Shown: positions 19,574 through 30,112, counted from the stretch's first letter. The stretch is 64,000 nt of DNA from JBFGCT01 sp963825565 (GCA_963825565.1 CAWGTW010000003.1:175699-239698); one strand, 5' to 3'. The notes: a model not told the origin generated them from the letters alone. Translations and numbers: made by a program.

Positions 19574-22413
19574 GCGTCCGCCCCGGTGAGTACGTCGTCG
19601 GGACCGGCGGCGGAGTTGAACGCGTCGGCCAGCCTGCCGACCGCGATCGGTGGCAGACCCGGCAGATCGAGCGTGCCCGAATCGTTGACCGCACCGATCG
19701 TGATGACCTGGTCGTTCATGACGCGCATGAACGCCGGCACGCTCGCCGGCTCCACCTCGACGAGGAGGCGCCCGGTCGACTCGGCGAACAGCGCCGTCGC
19801 GAGGTCATCGTGGGGCAGGGTGCGGATCGTCGCCCCGAGCCGTCCGGCCAGGCACATCTCGGCCAGGGCGACGGCCAGCCCACCTTCGCTCAGGTCGTGA
19901 CACGACGCGACCAGACCGGCCTGGATCGCGGCGTGGAGGTTGCGGTAGCGGGACGGGGCATCCGGGTCGGGCGCCGGTGCGACGCCCGGATCGGGCGGTT
20001 CCCCGAGCACGAGGTCGAGGTGGGAGCCGGCGAACTCGGTCGTTGTCGATCCGAGCAGCATGATCGCGTTGCCCGGCGCCGCCAGATCCGGGGTGACGCA
20101 CCGGTCGGCATCGGGGACGTGGGCCACGGCGGTGATCACCAGGGTCGGCGGCACGGCATGGCGCTGGCCGTCGGCACCGACGTACTCGTTGTTCAGCGAG
20201 TCCTTGCCGGAGACGAAGGGTGCGGCGTACATGTGGGCGGCACCACAGCATCCCTCGACCGCGGCGACGAGCTCGCCGAGCGTCGACTCCCGGCGGGGGT
20301 CGCCCCACGAGAAGTTGTCGAGGAGCGCGACGCAGTCGGGGTCGGCGCCGACGGCGACCACGTTGCGCATCGCCTCGTCGACGACGGCGTGGGCCATCGC
20401 CTCCGGATCGTGGACGCCGAACCACGGGTTGACACCGATGCCGATGGCGATGCCGGCGCGCGCCGCCGGTTCGGCGAGGACGACGCCGTCGCCCGGCCCG
20501 TCGCCGGCGGCGCCGACGAGCGGGCGGACCACCGTCGAACCGAGGATCTCGTGGTCGTAGCGGTGGATGGTCGAGGCCTTCGATGCGATGTTGGGGTGGG
20601 CGAGGAGGGCGAGCAGCGCGCCGACCGGATCGTCGACGGCCCGGCCCGTGCGGTCCGTGCGGTTCGGGGCGGGGAGCACGGCCGACATGCGGCGCTGTGG
20701 GCGCCCGTGGTGGAGGAACGTCGTGTCGAGCTCGGCGACGGCGGCGCCGCCGGCCCGCACGGTCAGGATCCCGTCGCCGGTGAAGTGGCCGAGGTCGGCG
20801 ATGTCGACACCGGACCGGCGGCACCGGTTCTCGAGTGCGCCGAGGCTGCGCGGTGGAACGGCGACGACCATGCGCTCCTGGGCCTCGGACAGCCAGACCT
20901 CCCATGGTTGGAGCCCCGGGTACTTGCGGGGCACGTGATCGAGCTCGACGTCGGCTCCGATGCCCTCGGCCATCTCGCCGATCGCCGATGAGAGCCCGCC
21001 GGCGCCGCAGTCGGTGATCGCGGTGAACAGGTCCTCGGCGCCGACCAGCACGTCGATCAGCAGCTTTTCGACGATCGGATCGCCGATCTGCACGCTGGCG
21101 CCGGCGACCTCGCCGGTCGTCGCGTCCATCGTCGCCGACGAGAACGTCGCGCCACGGATGCCGTCGCGGCCCGTCGCTCCGCCGAGCAACACGACGCGGT
21201 CACCCTTCTGGGGTCCTTCGTGCAGTGGCCGCGACGTTGCGGTGCCGATGCAGCCGGCGAAGACGAGCGGGTTGGTCGTGTAGGCAGGGTCGTACAGGAT
21301 CGCCCCGGCGACGGTCGGGAGCCCGATCTTGTTCCCGTAGTCGGCGACGCCGTCGATCACGCCCTCCCTGATCCGGCGGGGATGCAGCGAGCCGGCGGGG
21401 AGGTCGGCGAGCGGCAGGTCGACGGGTCCGAAGCAGAGGACGTCGGTGACCGCGATCGGGCGGTGGGCGATGCCGAGCACGTCGCGGATCACGCCGCCGA
21501 CGCCCGTGTTCGCCCCGCCGAACGGTTCGACCGCCGACGGGTGGTTGTGGGTCTCGGCCTTCAGGGCGATCGTCGTACCCTTGGTGAACTCGACGATGCC
21601 GGCGTTGCCGACGAACGCCGAGCGAACGAACGGTGCGTCGAGTTGCTCGGTGCAGTTCCGGAGCTGGGCGAGGAGCGGTTCGACGGTCGCCGGCCCGTCC
21701 GGCCCGCCGGTGGTGTCGATGATCGCCCGGAACGTCTTGTGGGCGCAGTGCTCGCTCCACGTCTGGGCGAGGGTCTCGATCTCGACATCGGTCGGATTTC
21801 GGCCGGCCGTCTCGAAGTGGTCGCGTATCGCCCGCAGCTCCTCGATGTCGAGGTACAGGGCGCGGTCACGATTGAGCCGCTGGAGCGCCGCGTCGTCGAG
21901 CCCCCGGATGGCGATGACGTCGTGGCCCGTCGCTGCGGGCGCATCGTCGGGGTGGTGGGGTTCGATCGTGCCGTCGACCCATCGTTCGACGATCGGGTTG
22001 GCGACGAGGCGGGCGATCACCTCGCCGGCCGTCGCGGCGTCACAACCGCTCGGGAACTCGACGCGCGTGCCGGTCGCCGCGGCGACGATGTCGACGCCGA
22101 GCTGGGTGGCCAGGTGGTGCACGGCCTCGGCGTCGCTGTCGGTGACCCCCGGCTGCGGCATGATCTCGATCCCATCCTCAGCGGGCAGCGCCCAGGAGCC
22201 CCGCTGCAGCAGCGGGTCGACGAGGACCGCGTGGAGCCGGTGCAGGTCGTCGGAGGTGATCTCGCCGTCGATGAAGACGAGGTCGGCGATCGTCACACCG
22301 CCGACGTCGGGAAGGCCGAGGTGGCGTGCGCCGGCCACGACGGCGGCGGCCCGGGGATCCGGATCGATCGAACGGATGGTCAGGCGATGCCGGGCGGCCA
22401 CTGGCGCGACCAT
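19570..22413 (-). CDS. purSL: FGAM synthase, PurL with fused PurS-like N-terminus
   Basis: This 947-residue protein converts FGAR to FGAM with PurQ. The core from about residue 195 is PurL, with TWSEHCAHKTF, KAETHNHPSAVEPFGGANTG and SGKDSLNNEY. In front lie about 190 residues with two short alpha/beta units. The second, GVTDSDAEAVHHLATQLGVD followed by a strand, looks like PurS, the small bridging subunit of the PurSQL complex. No separate purS is in the operon, so I infer PurS is fused here. It is shorter than the 1300-residue single-chain PurL and has no glutaminase domain. This is the first gene of the purine operon. Confidence 0.92.
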   Translation of the reverse strand: MVAPVAARHRLTIRSIDPDPRAAAVVAGARHLGLPDVGGVTIADLVFIDGEITSDDLHRLHAVLVDPLLQRGSWALPAEDGIEIMPQPGVTDSDAEAVHHLATQLGVDIVAAATGTRVEFPSGCDAATAGEVIARLVANPIVERWVDGTIEPHHPDDAPAATGHDVIAIRGLDDAALQRLNRDRALYLDIEELRAIRDHFETAGRNPTDVEIETLAQTWSEHCAHKTFRAIIDTTGGPDGPATVEPLLAQLRNCTEQLDAPFVRSAFVGNAGIVEFTKGTTIALKAETHNHPSAVEPFGGANTGVGGVIRDVLGIAHRPIAVTDVLCFGPVDLPLADLPAGSLHPRRIREGVIDGVADYGNKIGLPTVAGAILYDPAYTTNPLVFAGCIGTATSRPLHEGPQKGDRVVLLGGATGRDGIRGATFSSATMDATTGEVAGASVQIGDPIVEKLLIDVLVGAEDLFTAITDCGAGGLSSAIGEMAEGIGADVELDHVPRKYPGLQPWEVWLSEAQERMVVAVPPRSLGALENRCRRSGVDIADLGHFTGDGILTVRAGGAAVAELDTTFLHHGRPQRRMSAVLPAPNRTDRTGRAVDDPVGALLALLAHPNIASKASTIHRYDHEILGSTVVRPLVGAAGDGPGDGVVLAEPAARAGIAIGIGVNPWFGVHDPEAMAHAVVDEAMRNVVAVGADPDCVALLDNFSWGDPRRESTLGELVAAVEGCCGAAHMYAAPFVSGKDSLNNEYVGADGQRHAVPPTLVITAVAHVPDADRCVTPDLAAPGNAIMLLGSTTTEFAGSHLDLVLGEPPDPGVAPAPDPDAPSRYRNLHAAIQAGLVASCHDLSEGGLAVALAEMCLAGRLGATIRTLPHDDLATALFAESTGRLLVEVEPASVPAFMRVMNDQVITIGAVNDSGTLDLPGLPPIAVGRLADAFNSAAGPDDVLTGADA

Positions 22414-22443
22414 AGGGGGGCGAGCGCTCGACGCCTGCCCTTT

Positions 22444-22458
22444 TGAACAAATTGTTCA
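22444..22458. promoter_or_regulatory. 15-bp inverted repeat upstream of the purine operon
   Basis: TGAACAAATTGTTCA is a perfect inverted repeat (7-bp arms, 1-bp centre) in an AT-rich patch 31 bases upstream of the purSL ATG. It is a good operator candidate for purine control. The arms resemble GAAC/GTTC sites, but the 5-base GAAC-to-GTTC spacing differs from the 4 bases of actinobacterial LexA boxes. Confidence 0.45.
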
Positions 22459-22519
22459 CCGCGCCCACCGTGAGCTGGGGCGTCGCGTCAGAGGATGCCG
22501 CTGAGCTGGGGTTTCATTC

Positions 22520-23803
22520 TCACAACCCGAGCTTGACCAGCGCCGATGCGGTCAGCGGCTCGATCTGCTCCAAGGCGGGGAACTCCGGCAGCCATTCGTC
22601 GGCCGAGACCATCGTCACCGTCAAGGTCTCGTCGCCGCCGGGGGTCGAGGTGATCAGCTGGCGGATCAGGCCGCGCGCATCGATCCACATCTCGATCGAG
22701 ATCGTCTCCGGAGCCGCCCTGCCGGTGGACGCCGCCGGCAGGGCTCCGACGTCGGCCGCCGGGTCGGCACCCGCGCCGTCGGTGGGCAGGCCGTCGGGTC
22801 CCACTCCGGTCGCCGGCCCTGTGGCCGGCGCGAGGTCGGGAGTGATCGGGGTCGCTTGGGTCGGTGCAGCGGTTGCGTCGCCGGCGGCGCCGCCGACCAC
22901 GCCGGTCACGCGCAGCGAGGGGCCGGTCAGCTCGGGGCCGGCGAGCAACGCCGGGTCGATCGACACGACGAGGTGGCGCATCGACTCGCCGGCGAGTTGC
23001 GAGGTCGTCGAGTTCTCGATCGCCGCCGCCGCCCGGTTGGCCGGCGGGATCAACTCGTCGAGATGGCGGACCCAGCGGTCCCGTTCGAGTTGGTCGTCGA
23101 GCGGGAACTGGCCCCGCGGCGTCTGGTACCACGTGTCCTCGTCGATCCGGCGGACGACGGCTTGGTCGAACAACGTCAGCACCTCGAGCGTGGGGAGCTC
23201 GTCGCGGTCGATCAGGACGCGTGACGCACGGGAGATGAAGTCGGTCGTGATCTCGTACCTCCGAGGTGTCCCGTCCGGCCCGAGGTCGTCGAGGATGAAC
23301 GTCGCGTTCCTGACCTCGACCGGCGGCGCGGTCTGACTCGGGAACTCGAGCGGGGCCGAGCTCTCGTCGGGCGCGGCTGCCTGGCCGCCGGGCTCACCGC
23401 CGGCGCGCTCCTCCCGGATGCGTTCGAGAACCCCGGGGCCGTAGACCACGCCGGCGGCGCCGAGACCACCGAGCAGCGCCAGCACGACGACGAACCGCAG
23501 GAACTTCCGGCCCGTCCCTCGCGATCGCTTCGGGGTGGGCGGGGTGACCAGGGAGTAGTAGTCGGGCAGCGCGGTCGGCCGCTCCGGTCGCGGCGGCGGG
23601 GCCGCGGCGACCGGCGGCACGACCGGGAGCGTCGGGGACACCGGCGGCGCGACCGGAGCGGCCACCGCCGGCGGCCGGTACTCGGGCAGGTCGGCGGGCG
23701 GCGGCGGAGGAAACGGCGTCGCGCCGGTGGGCGGTGGCCACCCGGCGGCGAGTGGCGCGGCGGGCGACTCGCGCGTCGTCACCAGTTCTGCCGTGTCGGT
23801 CAT
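22520..23803 (-). CDS. Single-TM protein with proline-rich cytoplasmic N-terminus
   Basis: I do not recognise a family. The 427-residue protein starts MTDTAELVTTRE, has about 95 residues very rich in Pro and Ala, one membrane span near residues 105-125 (FVVVLALLGGLGAAGVVYG) and a large extracytoplasmic part. That part has two mixed alpha/beta stretches separated by an Ala/Thr/Gly/Pro-rich linker near residues 300-350. The end reads EMWIDARGLIRQLITST, reminiscent of lipoprotein folds that measure surface-bound ligands, but this is weak. The ATG at 23803 was chosen because upstream sequence in the same frame is not protein-like. Confidence 0.8.
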   Translation of the reverse strand: MTDTAELVTTRESPAAPLAAGWPPPTGATPFPPPPPADLPEYRPPAVAAPVAPPVSPTLPVVPPVAAAPPPRPERPTALPDYYSLVTPPTPKRSRGTGRKFLRFVVVLALLGGLGAAGVVYGPGVLERIREERAGGEPGGQAAAPDESSAPLEFPSQTAPPVEVRNATFILDDLGPDGTPRRYEITTDFISRASRVLIDRDELPTLEVLTLFDQAVVRRIDEDTWYQTPRGQFPLDDQLERDRWVRHLDELIPPANRAAAAIENSTTSQLAGESMRHLVVSIDPALLAGPELTGPSLRVTGVVGGAAGDATAAPTQATPITPDLAPATGPATGVGPDGLPTDGAGADPAADVGALPAASTGRAAPETISIEMWIDARGLIRQLITSTPGGDETLTVTMVSADEWLPEFPALEQIEPLTASALVKLGL

Positions 23804-23929
23804 ACGTTTCAATATCGGTGGGCGCTGATGTGATCTTGAGTGCCTCCGGGCCGCGCATCGTGGTGAGCGGCCTCGTACGGGGTCCGTCGCCGTCGTGCGA
23901 GCGGACGGCCGGCTTCTACCATCGAGGCG

Positions 23930-24607
23930 GTGAGCGCCACCCCGACAACGGAGGCACCGACGCGCGTCGTCCTGATCCGGCACGGCGAGTCGAACGCGAC
24001 CGTGCGGCGCGTCATCGGTGGTCCACGAACCTGCGACGGGCTCTCCGACCTCGGCCGCCAACAGGTCGAACGCCTCCGGTCGAGGTTGGCAGAGACCGGT
24101 GAGGTTCGCGCCGACCGGCTCGTGTCGAGCCACTACGCCAGAGCGATCGAGACCGCCGAGGGGCTCGCGGCCGCGCTCGATCTCCCGATCGAGGTCGAAC
24201 CCGGCTTCGGCGAGCACGATCCAGGTCCGGATCTCGACGGCACGTCGTACGACGGCTACGTCGAGCGGTTCGGCCGTCCGGACTGGAACGGCGATCCGCA
24301 CGCCGCGCTGTTCCCCGGCGGTGAGACGACGGCCGAGTTCCACCTGCGGGTCGGCGCGGCACTGTCGGGACTCGTGCGCGACCAGGCCGGACGGACCGTG
24401 GTGATCAGCTGCCACGGCGGCGTCATCGACGCGGTGTTCCGCCAGCTCCTGCAGGCGCCGGCGACCGGGGGCTTCGAACTCCACACGCTCAACGCGTCGA
24501 TCACCGAGTTCGTCCGGACACCGTCGGACCGGTGGCGGCTCCAGCGGTACAACGACGCCGCGCATCTCACCGGGCTTCCGGCCGAGACGCCGCGCCCGGC
24601 ATCGTGA
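23930..24607 (+). CDS. Histidine phosphatase (phosphoglycerate mutase-like)
   Basis: The 225-residue protein has the RHGESN phosphohistidine motif near residue 17, a second RSRLAETGEV region, EHDPGPDLDG and the second catalytic His in ISCHGGVIDAVF. It therefore belongs to the histidine-phosphatase superfamily, most likely a small-molecule phosphatase and not a glycolytic mutase. The GTG start at 23930 follows a -10-like TACCAT by 7 bases, so a leaderless transcript is likely. It is 24 bases upstream of the GMC oxidoreductase gene. Confidence 0.85.
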   Translation: MSATPTTEAPTRVVLIRHGESNATVRRVIGGPRTCDGLSDLGRQQVERLRSRLAETGEVRADRLVSSHYARAIETAEGLAAALDLPIEVEPGFGEHDPGPDLDGTSYDGYVERFGRPDWNGDPHAALFPGGETTAEFHLRVGAALSGLVRDQAGRTVVISCHGGVIDAVFRQLLQAPATGGFELHTLNASITEFVRTPSDRWRLQRYNDAAHLTGLPAETPRPAS

Positions 24608-24631
24608 GGTGATCCCGGGCGGCGTGCGACG

Positions 24632-25972
24632 ATGGCGCCCGTGACCGAGCACTGGATCGTCGTCGGCGCAGGCTCTGCCGGCTGCGTCGCCGCCGCTCGC
24701 CTGTCCGAGGACGGCGGGCGGGCGGTCACCTTGATCGAGGCCGGCCCGACGCTCGCGCCCGGACGGGTGCCACCGTCGATCGACGGGCCGGACTTCCTCG
24801 CCGCCCTCGACGAGCCCGGTCGCACCTACCCCGACCTGGTCGCCCGCCGGCACGCCGGCGCCGATCCGGTGCCGTACGCGCGCGGTCGCGGGATCGGTGG
24901 CTCGAGCGCGGTGAACGCGATGATCGGCCTGCGCGGGGGCCGGTCGAGTTACGAGGCGTGGGGGTGGGGTGACATCGACGCCGCTTGGGAACGCGTCCGC
25001 CTGCCGGTCGAGCGTCCGGCCGTCGGCGAGCTGGGCGCGGTCGACCGTGCCCTGCTCTCGGCCGCTCCGGACGCGGAGCGGGCACCGCTCACACGGGTCG
25101 CCGGGCGGCGGGTCACCTCGGCCGAGGCGTACCTCTGGCCGGCGCGCTCGCGCCCGACCCTGACGATCCGCACCGGCGCACTCGTCGACCGGGTGGTGGT
25201 CGACCGCCGGCGGGCGGTCGGCGTCGCTCTCGCCGACGGGCGGGAGCTGGCGGCCGATCGCGTCGTGCTCGCCGCCGGTGCGATCCACACGCCGGCGATC
25301 CTGCTCCGGTCCGGCATCGACACCCCCGGGGTCGGTGAGGGGTTGCTCGATCACCCGTCGGCCCCGATCACGCTGGTGCTGCGCGACCCGACCGCGACCG
25401 GCGACGGACCGGGGCGCTTGGCGGTCGGCGCGTTGCTGCAGCGCGGCGTCCACCAGGTGTTGCCGATGAACCACCTCGGCAGCGGCCCGGGCGAAGCCGG
25501 ACTGGGGCTGCTGATGGTTGCCCTGATGCGACCGCTGGGCGCCGGGGGCCGCGTCACGGTCTCGTCGCTCGACCCACAGGTCCAGCCCGATGTCGAGTTC
25601 GCGCTGCTCGACGATCCCCGCGACCTCGCCGCGCTGCGCGCCGGCGTCCGGCTGCTGCTCGGCCTTCTCGACCACGACGGGTTCGAGGCGGTCGTCGAGC
25701 GGGCGGTGATCGACGCGCACGGAACGAGCACCGAGGCGCTGGCCGACGACGACGCGATCGACCGCTGGCTTCGATCGGCCGGCGGCGACTACGTCCACGC
25801 GTCGAGCACGTGCCGCATGGGCTCGGTGGTCGACGGCACCGGCGCGGTGGTCGGGTACGAGGCCCTGTCGATCTGCGACGCGTCGGTCTTCCCGGGAATC
25901 CCCGACGTCAACACGCACCTCCCGACGACGATGCTCGCGGAACGTCTGGCCGCACGATGGTGCGGCGAGTGA
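24632..25972 (+). CDS. GMC-family FAD-dependent oxidoreductase
   Basis: GMC flavoenzymes oxidise alcohols, including choline, sugars and glucose. The 446-residue product has the dinucleotide fold VVGAGSAGCVAAARLSE at the N-terminus, the GMC signature GRGIGGSSAVNAMIG near residue 86, and the C-terminal active-site region HASSTCRMG with the His and later NTHLPTTMLAER. It is about 100 residues shorter than choline dehydrogenases. The size and motif pattern resemble mycofactocin-associated GMC enzymes, but no mft genes are near. A GTG at 24641 is an alternative start. An MBL-fold gene follows by 37 bases. Confidence 0.85.
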   Translation: MAPVTEHWIVVGAGSAGCVAAARLSEDGGRAVTLIEAGPTLAPGRVPPSIDGPDFLAALDEPGRTYPDLVARRHAGADPVPYARGRGIGGSSAVNAMIGLRGGRSSYEAWGWGDIDAAWERVRLPVERPAVGELGAVDRALLSAAPDAERAPLTRVAGRRVTSAEAYLWPARSRPTLTIRTGALVDRVVVDRRRAVGVALADGRELAADRVVLAAGAIHTPAILLRSGIDTPGVGEGLLDHPSAPITLVLRDPTATGDGPGRLAVGALLQRGVHQVLPMNHLGSGPGEAGLGLLMVALMRPLGAGGRVTVSSLDPQVQPDVEFALLDDPRDLAALRAGVRLLLGLLDHDGFEAVVERAVIDAHGTSTEALADDDAIDRWLRSAGGDYVHASSTCRMGSVVDGTGAVVGYEALSICDASVFPGIPDVNTHLPTTMLAERLAARWCGE

Positions 25973-26009
25973 TCGGCGCCGGCCGGTCGGTCGACGTCGG
26001 CGGCGTGGA

Positions 26010-26995
<986 letters not shown>

Positions 26996-26999
<4 letters not shown>

Positions 27000-28235
27000 G
27001 CGCCGCGGCGGGCGCCGACCCCACCGTCGTGCACCGGGCTGACGTCGTCGTCGTCGGCGACGGACCGGCGGGCAGTGCGCTCGCCGCAGCGTGCGCCCGC
27101 CTCGACCTCGATGTGCTCCTGGTCGGCCCGGACGAGCCGTGGAGCGCGACGTACGGCGTGTGGATCGACGAGCTCTCCGGCGTGCCCGTGCTCGGCGAGG
27201 CCGACGTCTTCGGCGCCCGGCTCGAACGGATCGTCGCCTACGGCGCCCGTCGCCACGAGCTCGGCCGCGCCTACGGGGTGATCGACAACGCGGCATTGCG
27301 GGCGGTGCTCCGGTCGGGCGTGGCGCGGCGCGTCGAGGCTCGGGTCGACGCGGTCCGGCCGGGTGTCACCCATCACACCCTGATGCTCGCCGGCGGCGAC
27401 CGGGTCCGCGGCCGGCTGGTCATCAACGCCACCGGGCGAGCGGTCGACGCCTCGGGCAGCGCGGGGTCGGGCCGCCCGCCGGCGTGGCAGACCGCCTTCG
27501 GTGTCGTGCTCGCCGAGCCGCCGCAGGGCTCGCTCGGCCAGCCGACGCTGATGGACTTCCGCCCGCCGGACGGCGCGGCGATCGGCCCGCCGGTCCCGAC
27601 GTTCGGGTACGCCCTCCCGGTGGTCGACGGGTGGCTGGTCGAGGAGACCGTGCTCGCCGCCCGACCTGCGGTCGACCCGCAGTCGCTCCGGTGCCGCCTG
27701 GCCGCCCGCCTCGGCCGGTCATCCGACGACCCGTTCACCGATGCCGTCCGGACCGAACTCGTTCGCATCCCGATGGGCGGGTCGGTGCCCGATGGCGATC
27801 GGCCGATCGTCGACTTCGGTGCTGCGGCGGGTTTCACCCACCCGGCGACCGGGTACTCGGTCGGGGCCTCCTTGCGCGCCGCGGCCGGGGTTGCCGACGC
27901 GATCGCCGCTGCGCTCGCCGGCCCCGACGACCTCGCCGGCGATGCGCGGCATGGTGTGGGATGCGGTCTGGCCGGTGGCGGCGCGGCGCACGAGGGTGCT
28001 GCACGACTACGGCCTCGAGCGGCTGGTGCGGCTCGACGGGGACGCCGTGCGCGAGTTCTTCGACCGCTTCTTCGAGCTGCCGACCGAGCGGTGGGCCGGC
28101 TACCTGCGCATCGACGAGCCGCCGGGTTCGGTCAGCCGGACGATGCTCGGGCTGTTCCGCTCGTCGAGCTGGTCGACGCGCCGCCGGCTGGCGTCGGGGA
28201 ACCCGCTGGCGCTGGCGGGTCTGCTCCGTCGGTGA
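26996..28235 (+). CDS. Lycopene cyclase-like flavoprotein with a frameshift near 27940
   Basis: The N-terminal part has an FAD/NAD fold (VVVVGDGPAGSALAAAC) and the lycopene beta-cyclase motif YGVWIDEL near residue 54, then the C-terminal cyclase motif GFTHPATGYSVG. Lycopene cyclases form the rings of beta-carotene-type carotenoids. Somewhere between about 27890 and 27945 the frame breaks by +1. The sequence then continues as MRGMVWDAVWPVAARRTRV and ends at 28233-28235, giving about 412 residues. The final part matches the family's helical C-terminus. No other carotenoid genes are in the window. The start GTG overlaps the MBL stop. Confidence 0.8.
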
Positions 28236-28962
28236 CGCTCGCGCGGCGGCGGGTGATCGAGCGCCGCACCGCCAGCACCCAGCCGACGGCGACGGCGAAC
28301 GAGAAGATGAACCACTGGATCGCGTACGACAGGTGCGGGCCGCTGCCCAGCTCGGGGCGGGGAATCGGTTCGGGGTCGCCGGGTCCGGCCGCCGGCTGCG
28401 AGGAGATCAGGTCGACGTACATCGGGGCGACCAGGTCACCGAGCTGCGGCGCGATCCGTTCGATCTCGACGCGCCGGACCTCGGTGACCGGCCCGTCGCC
28501 GGTGTCGGTCAGCCCGCCCCGCTCGCGGAGCTGGGAGCGGCGGGCGAGCCCGAGTACCTCGACGTCGCCGGTCGGCGGGTCAGGGGTCTCGGTGCCGAGC
28601 GGGACGAACCCCCGGTTGATGAGCACGATCGGGCCGCCGTCGAGCTGCAGGGCGGTGAGCACGTTGTCACCGGCCCGCCCGTTCTGCGTCCGGTTGAACA
28701 CCAGGACCTGGTCGGGAAGATAGGTGCCCGAGGCCGTGACCGGCCGCCACTCGACGTCGCCGGGTTCGACGCCCGGTCCGCCGAGCAGCTCGGCGAGCGG
28801 CACCGGCGGCGCATCGATGCGGGCCTCGACGATGCGGTTGAAGTCCTGGCGCTCGTCGAGGCGGCGGAGCTGCCAGAAGCCCAGGTTGACCATGACGACG
28901 ATCGCCGTGACGACCAGCAGATGAAAGGCGAGCCAGCGCGGCCGGAGCAGGAACCCGTACAT
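28132..28962 (-). CDS. SURF1 family cytochrome oxidase assembly protein
   Basis: SURF1 proteins help assemble cytochrome c oxidase. The 276-residue product has the expected two-helix topology: an N-terminal span (WLAFHLLVVTAIVVMVNLGF) followed by the conserved WQLRRLDER, and a C-terminal span near residues 220-240 (SYAIQWFIFSFAVAVGWV). The central extracytoplasmic part contains the family's VLINRGFVP-type strand. About 35 low-complexity Pro/Ser/Ala residues follow the second span. The last 104 bases overlap the 3' end of the convergent lycopene cyclase gene. No cox genes are in the window. Confidence 0.9.
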   Translation of the reverse strand: MYGFLLRPRWLAFHLLVVTAIVVMVNLGFWQLRRLDERQDFNRIVEARIDAPPVPLAELLGGPGVEPGDVEWRPVTASGTYLPDQVLVFNRTQNGRAGDNVLTALQLDGGPIVLINRGFVPLGTETPDPPTGDVEVLGLARRSQLRERGGLTDTGDGPVTEVRRVEIERIAPQLGDLVAPMYVDLISSQPAAGPGDPEPIPRPELGSGPHLSYAIQWFIFSFAVAVGWVLAVRRSITRRRASVTDGADPPAPAGSPTPAGGASTSSTSGTARASSG

Positions 28963-29008
28963 CTCGCCCACGACGGTAGCGGTGGACGGGGAGCTACCGT
29001 CGGGCGTC

Positions 29009-30040
29009 ATGAACGAGGCCGGCGTCACCTCCGAGTGGCTGTCCGCGGTCCTCGACGTCGACACCACGGTCGTGTCCACGTTGCCGATCGGCGACGGGTT
29101 GGTCGGGTCGAATCTCCGGGTCGTTCTCGACGGCGCCGCCGGCGCGCCGCCGTCGGTCGTCGTCAAGTTGCCGTCGGAGGACCCGACCAGTCGGGCGACC
29201 GGCATCGCCCTGAGGAACTACGAGCGGGAGGTCAAGTTCTACCGGGAGGTCGCGACCACGGTCGACATCCGGGTGCCGCACTGCTACCACGCCGAGTGGG
29301 ACGAGGGCACGGGCGACTTCGTGTTGGTGCTCGAGGACATGGCGCCCGCCGAGCAAGGCGATCAGCTCGCCGGCTGCGATCTCGACCGGGCGACCGCCGC
29401 GGCCACCGAGTTGGCCCGGCTGCACGGGCCGCGGTGGGCCGATCCGACCCTCGACGTCCTCGACTGGCTCCAACGCCGCACGGGGCGTGACGACGCGCTG
29501 CAGCTCGCTGCGCTGTGGCAGCTGTGCTTCCCCGGCTTCATCGCCACGTACGCCGGATACCTCGGGGCCGAGGCACGGGAGCTGGCGGAGTGGTTCGGTG
29601 GGCGCATCGTCGAGTGGATGGCACCGTTCGACGGCCCGCTGACCGTGACCCACGGCGACTACCGGCTCGACAATCTGCTGTTCGCCACTGCGGTGGGCGG
29701 GCCGCCGGTGACCGCCGTCGACTGGCAGACGCCGGGGCACGGCTCGCCGGTCGCCGACCTCGCGTACTTCTGCGGCGCCGGCCTGCTGCCCGACCAGCGC
29801 CGGGCGCACGAACGGGACGTGATCGACGCGTACGTGGGGTCGCTCGCCGGGTACGGCGTGGTCGTCGACGAGTCGTGGTTGTGGGATCGGTACCGCCACG
29901 ACGCGTTCGGCGGTGTGATCATGGCGGTGGTCGCCTCGCAGGTCGTCGGCACGAGCGAGCGCAGCGAGGCGATGTTCGCGGCCATGGCGACACGCCATCT
30001 GCAGCACGCCCTCGACCTCGATTCCCGCGCCACCATCTGA
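29009..30040 (+). CDS. Aminoglycoside phosphotransferase-fold kinase (EcKinase-like)
   Basis: The 343-residue protein has the small-molecule kinase fold. VVVKLPSE holds the ATP-binding Lys, VLVLEDM is the hinge, the catalytic loop is THGDYRLDNLLF near residue 216, and the metal-binding Asp is in AVDWQTPGHGS. The pattern is closest to the ecdysteroid-kinase/DUF1679-like group that is widespread in actinobacteria, whose substrates are mostly unknown. The ATG at 29009 was chosen because a -10-like TACCGT ends 8 bases upstream. A GTG at 28982 is also in frame. Confidence 0.8.
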   Translation: MNEAGVTSEWLSAVLDVDTTVVSTLPIGDGLVGSNLRVVLDGAAGAPPSVVVKLPSEDPTSRATGIALRNYEREVKFYREVATTVDIRVPHCYHAEWDEGTGDFVLVLEDMAPAEQGDQLAGCDLDRATAAATELARLHGPRWADPTLDVLDWLQRRTGRDDALQLAALWQLCFPGFIATYAGYLGAEARELAEWFGGRIVEWMAPFDGPLTVTHGDYRLDNLLFATAVGGPPVTAVDWQTPGHGSPVADLAYFCGAGLLPDQRRAHERDVIDAYVGSLAGYGVVVDESWLWDRYRHDAFGGVIMAVVASQVVGTSERSEAMFAAMATRHLQHALDLDSRATI

Positions 30041-30112
30041 CCCCCACCGGTCGGTTCCGGCGCGGACGGGTCGCGCCGAGACACACCCGGGCTGACGGGA
30101 CAGACTGACGGG

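Noticed and set aside
22444..22458. LexA (SOS) box
   Set aside because: GAAC and GTTC are 5 bases apart, not the 4 of the actinobacterial consensus, and the downstream genes are not DNA-repair genes.
24632..25972. GMC oxidoreductase as MftG of a mycofactocin system
   Set aside because: Size fits, but there is no mftA-F gene in the window and the short GMC form is not unique to that system.
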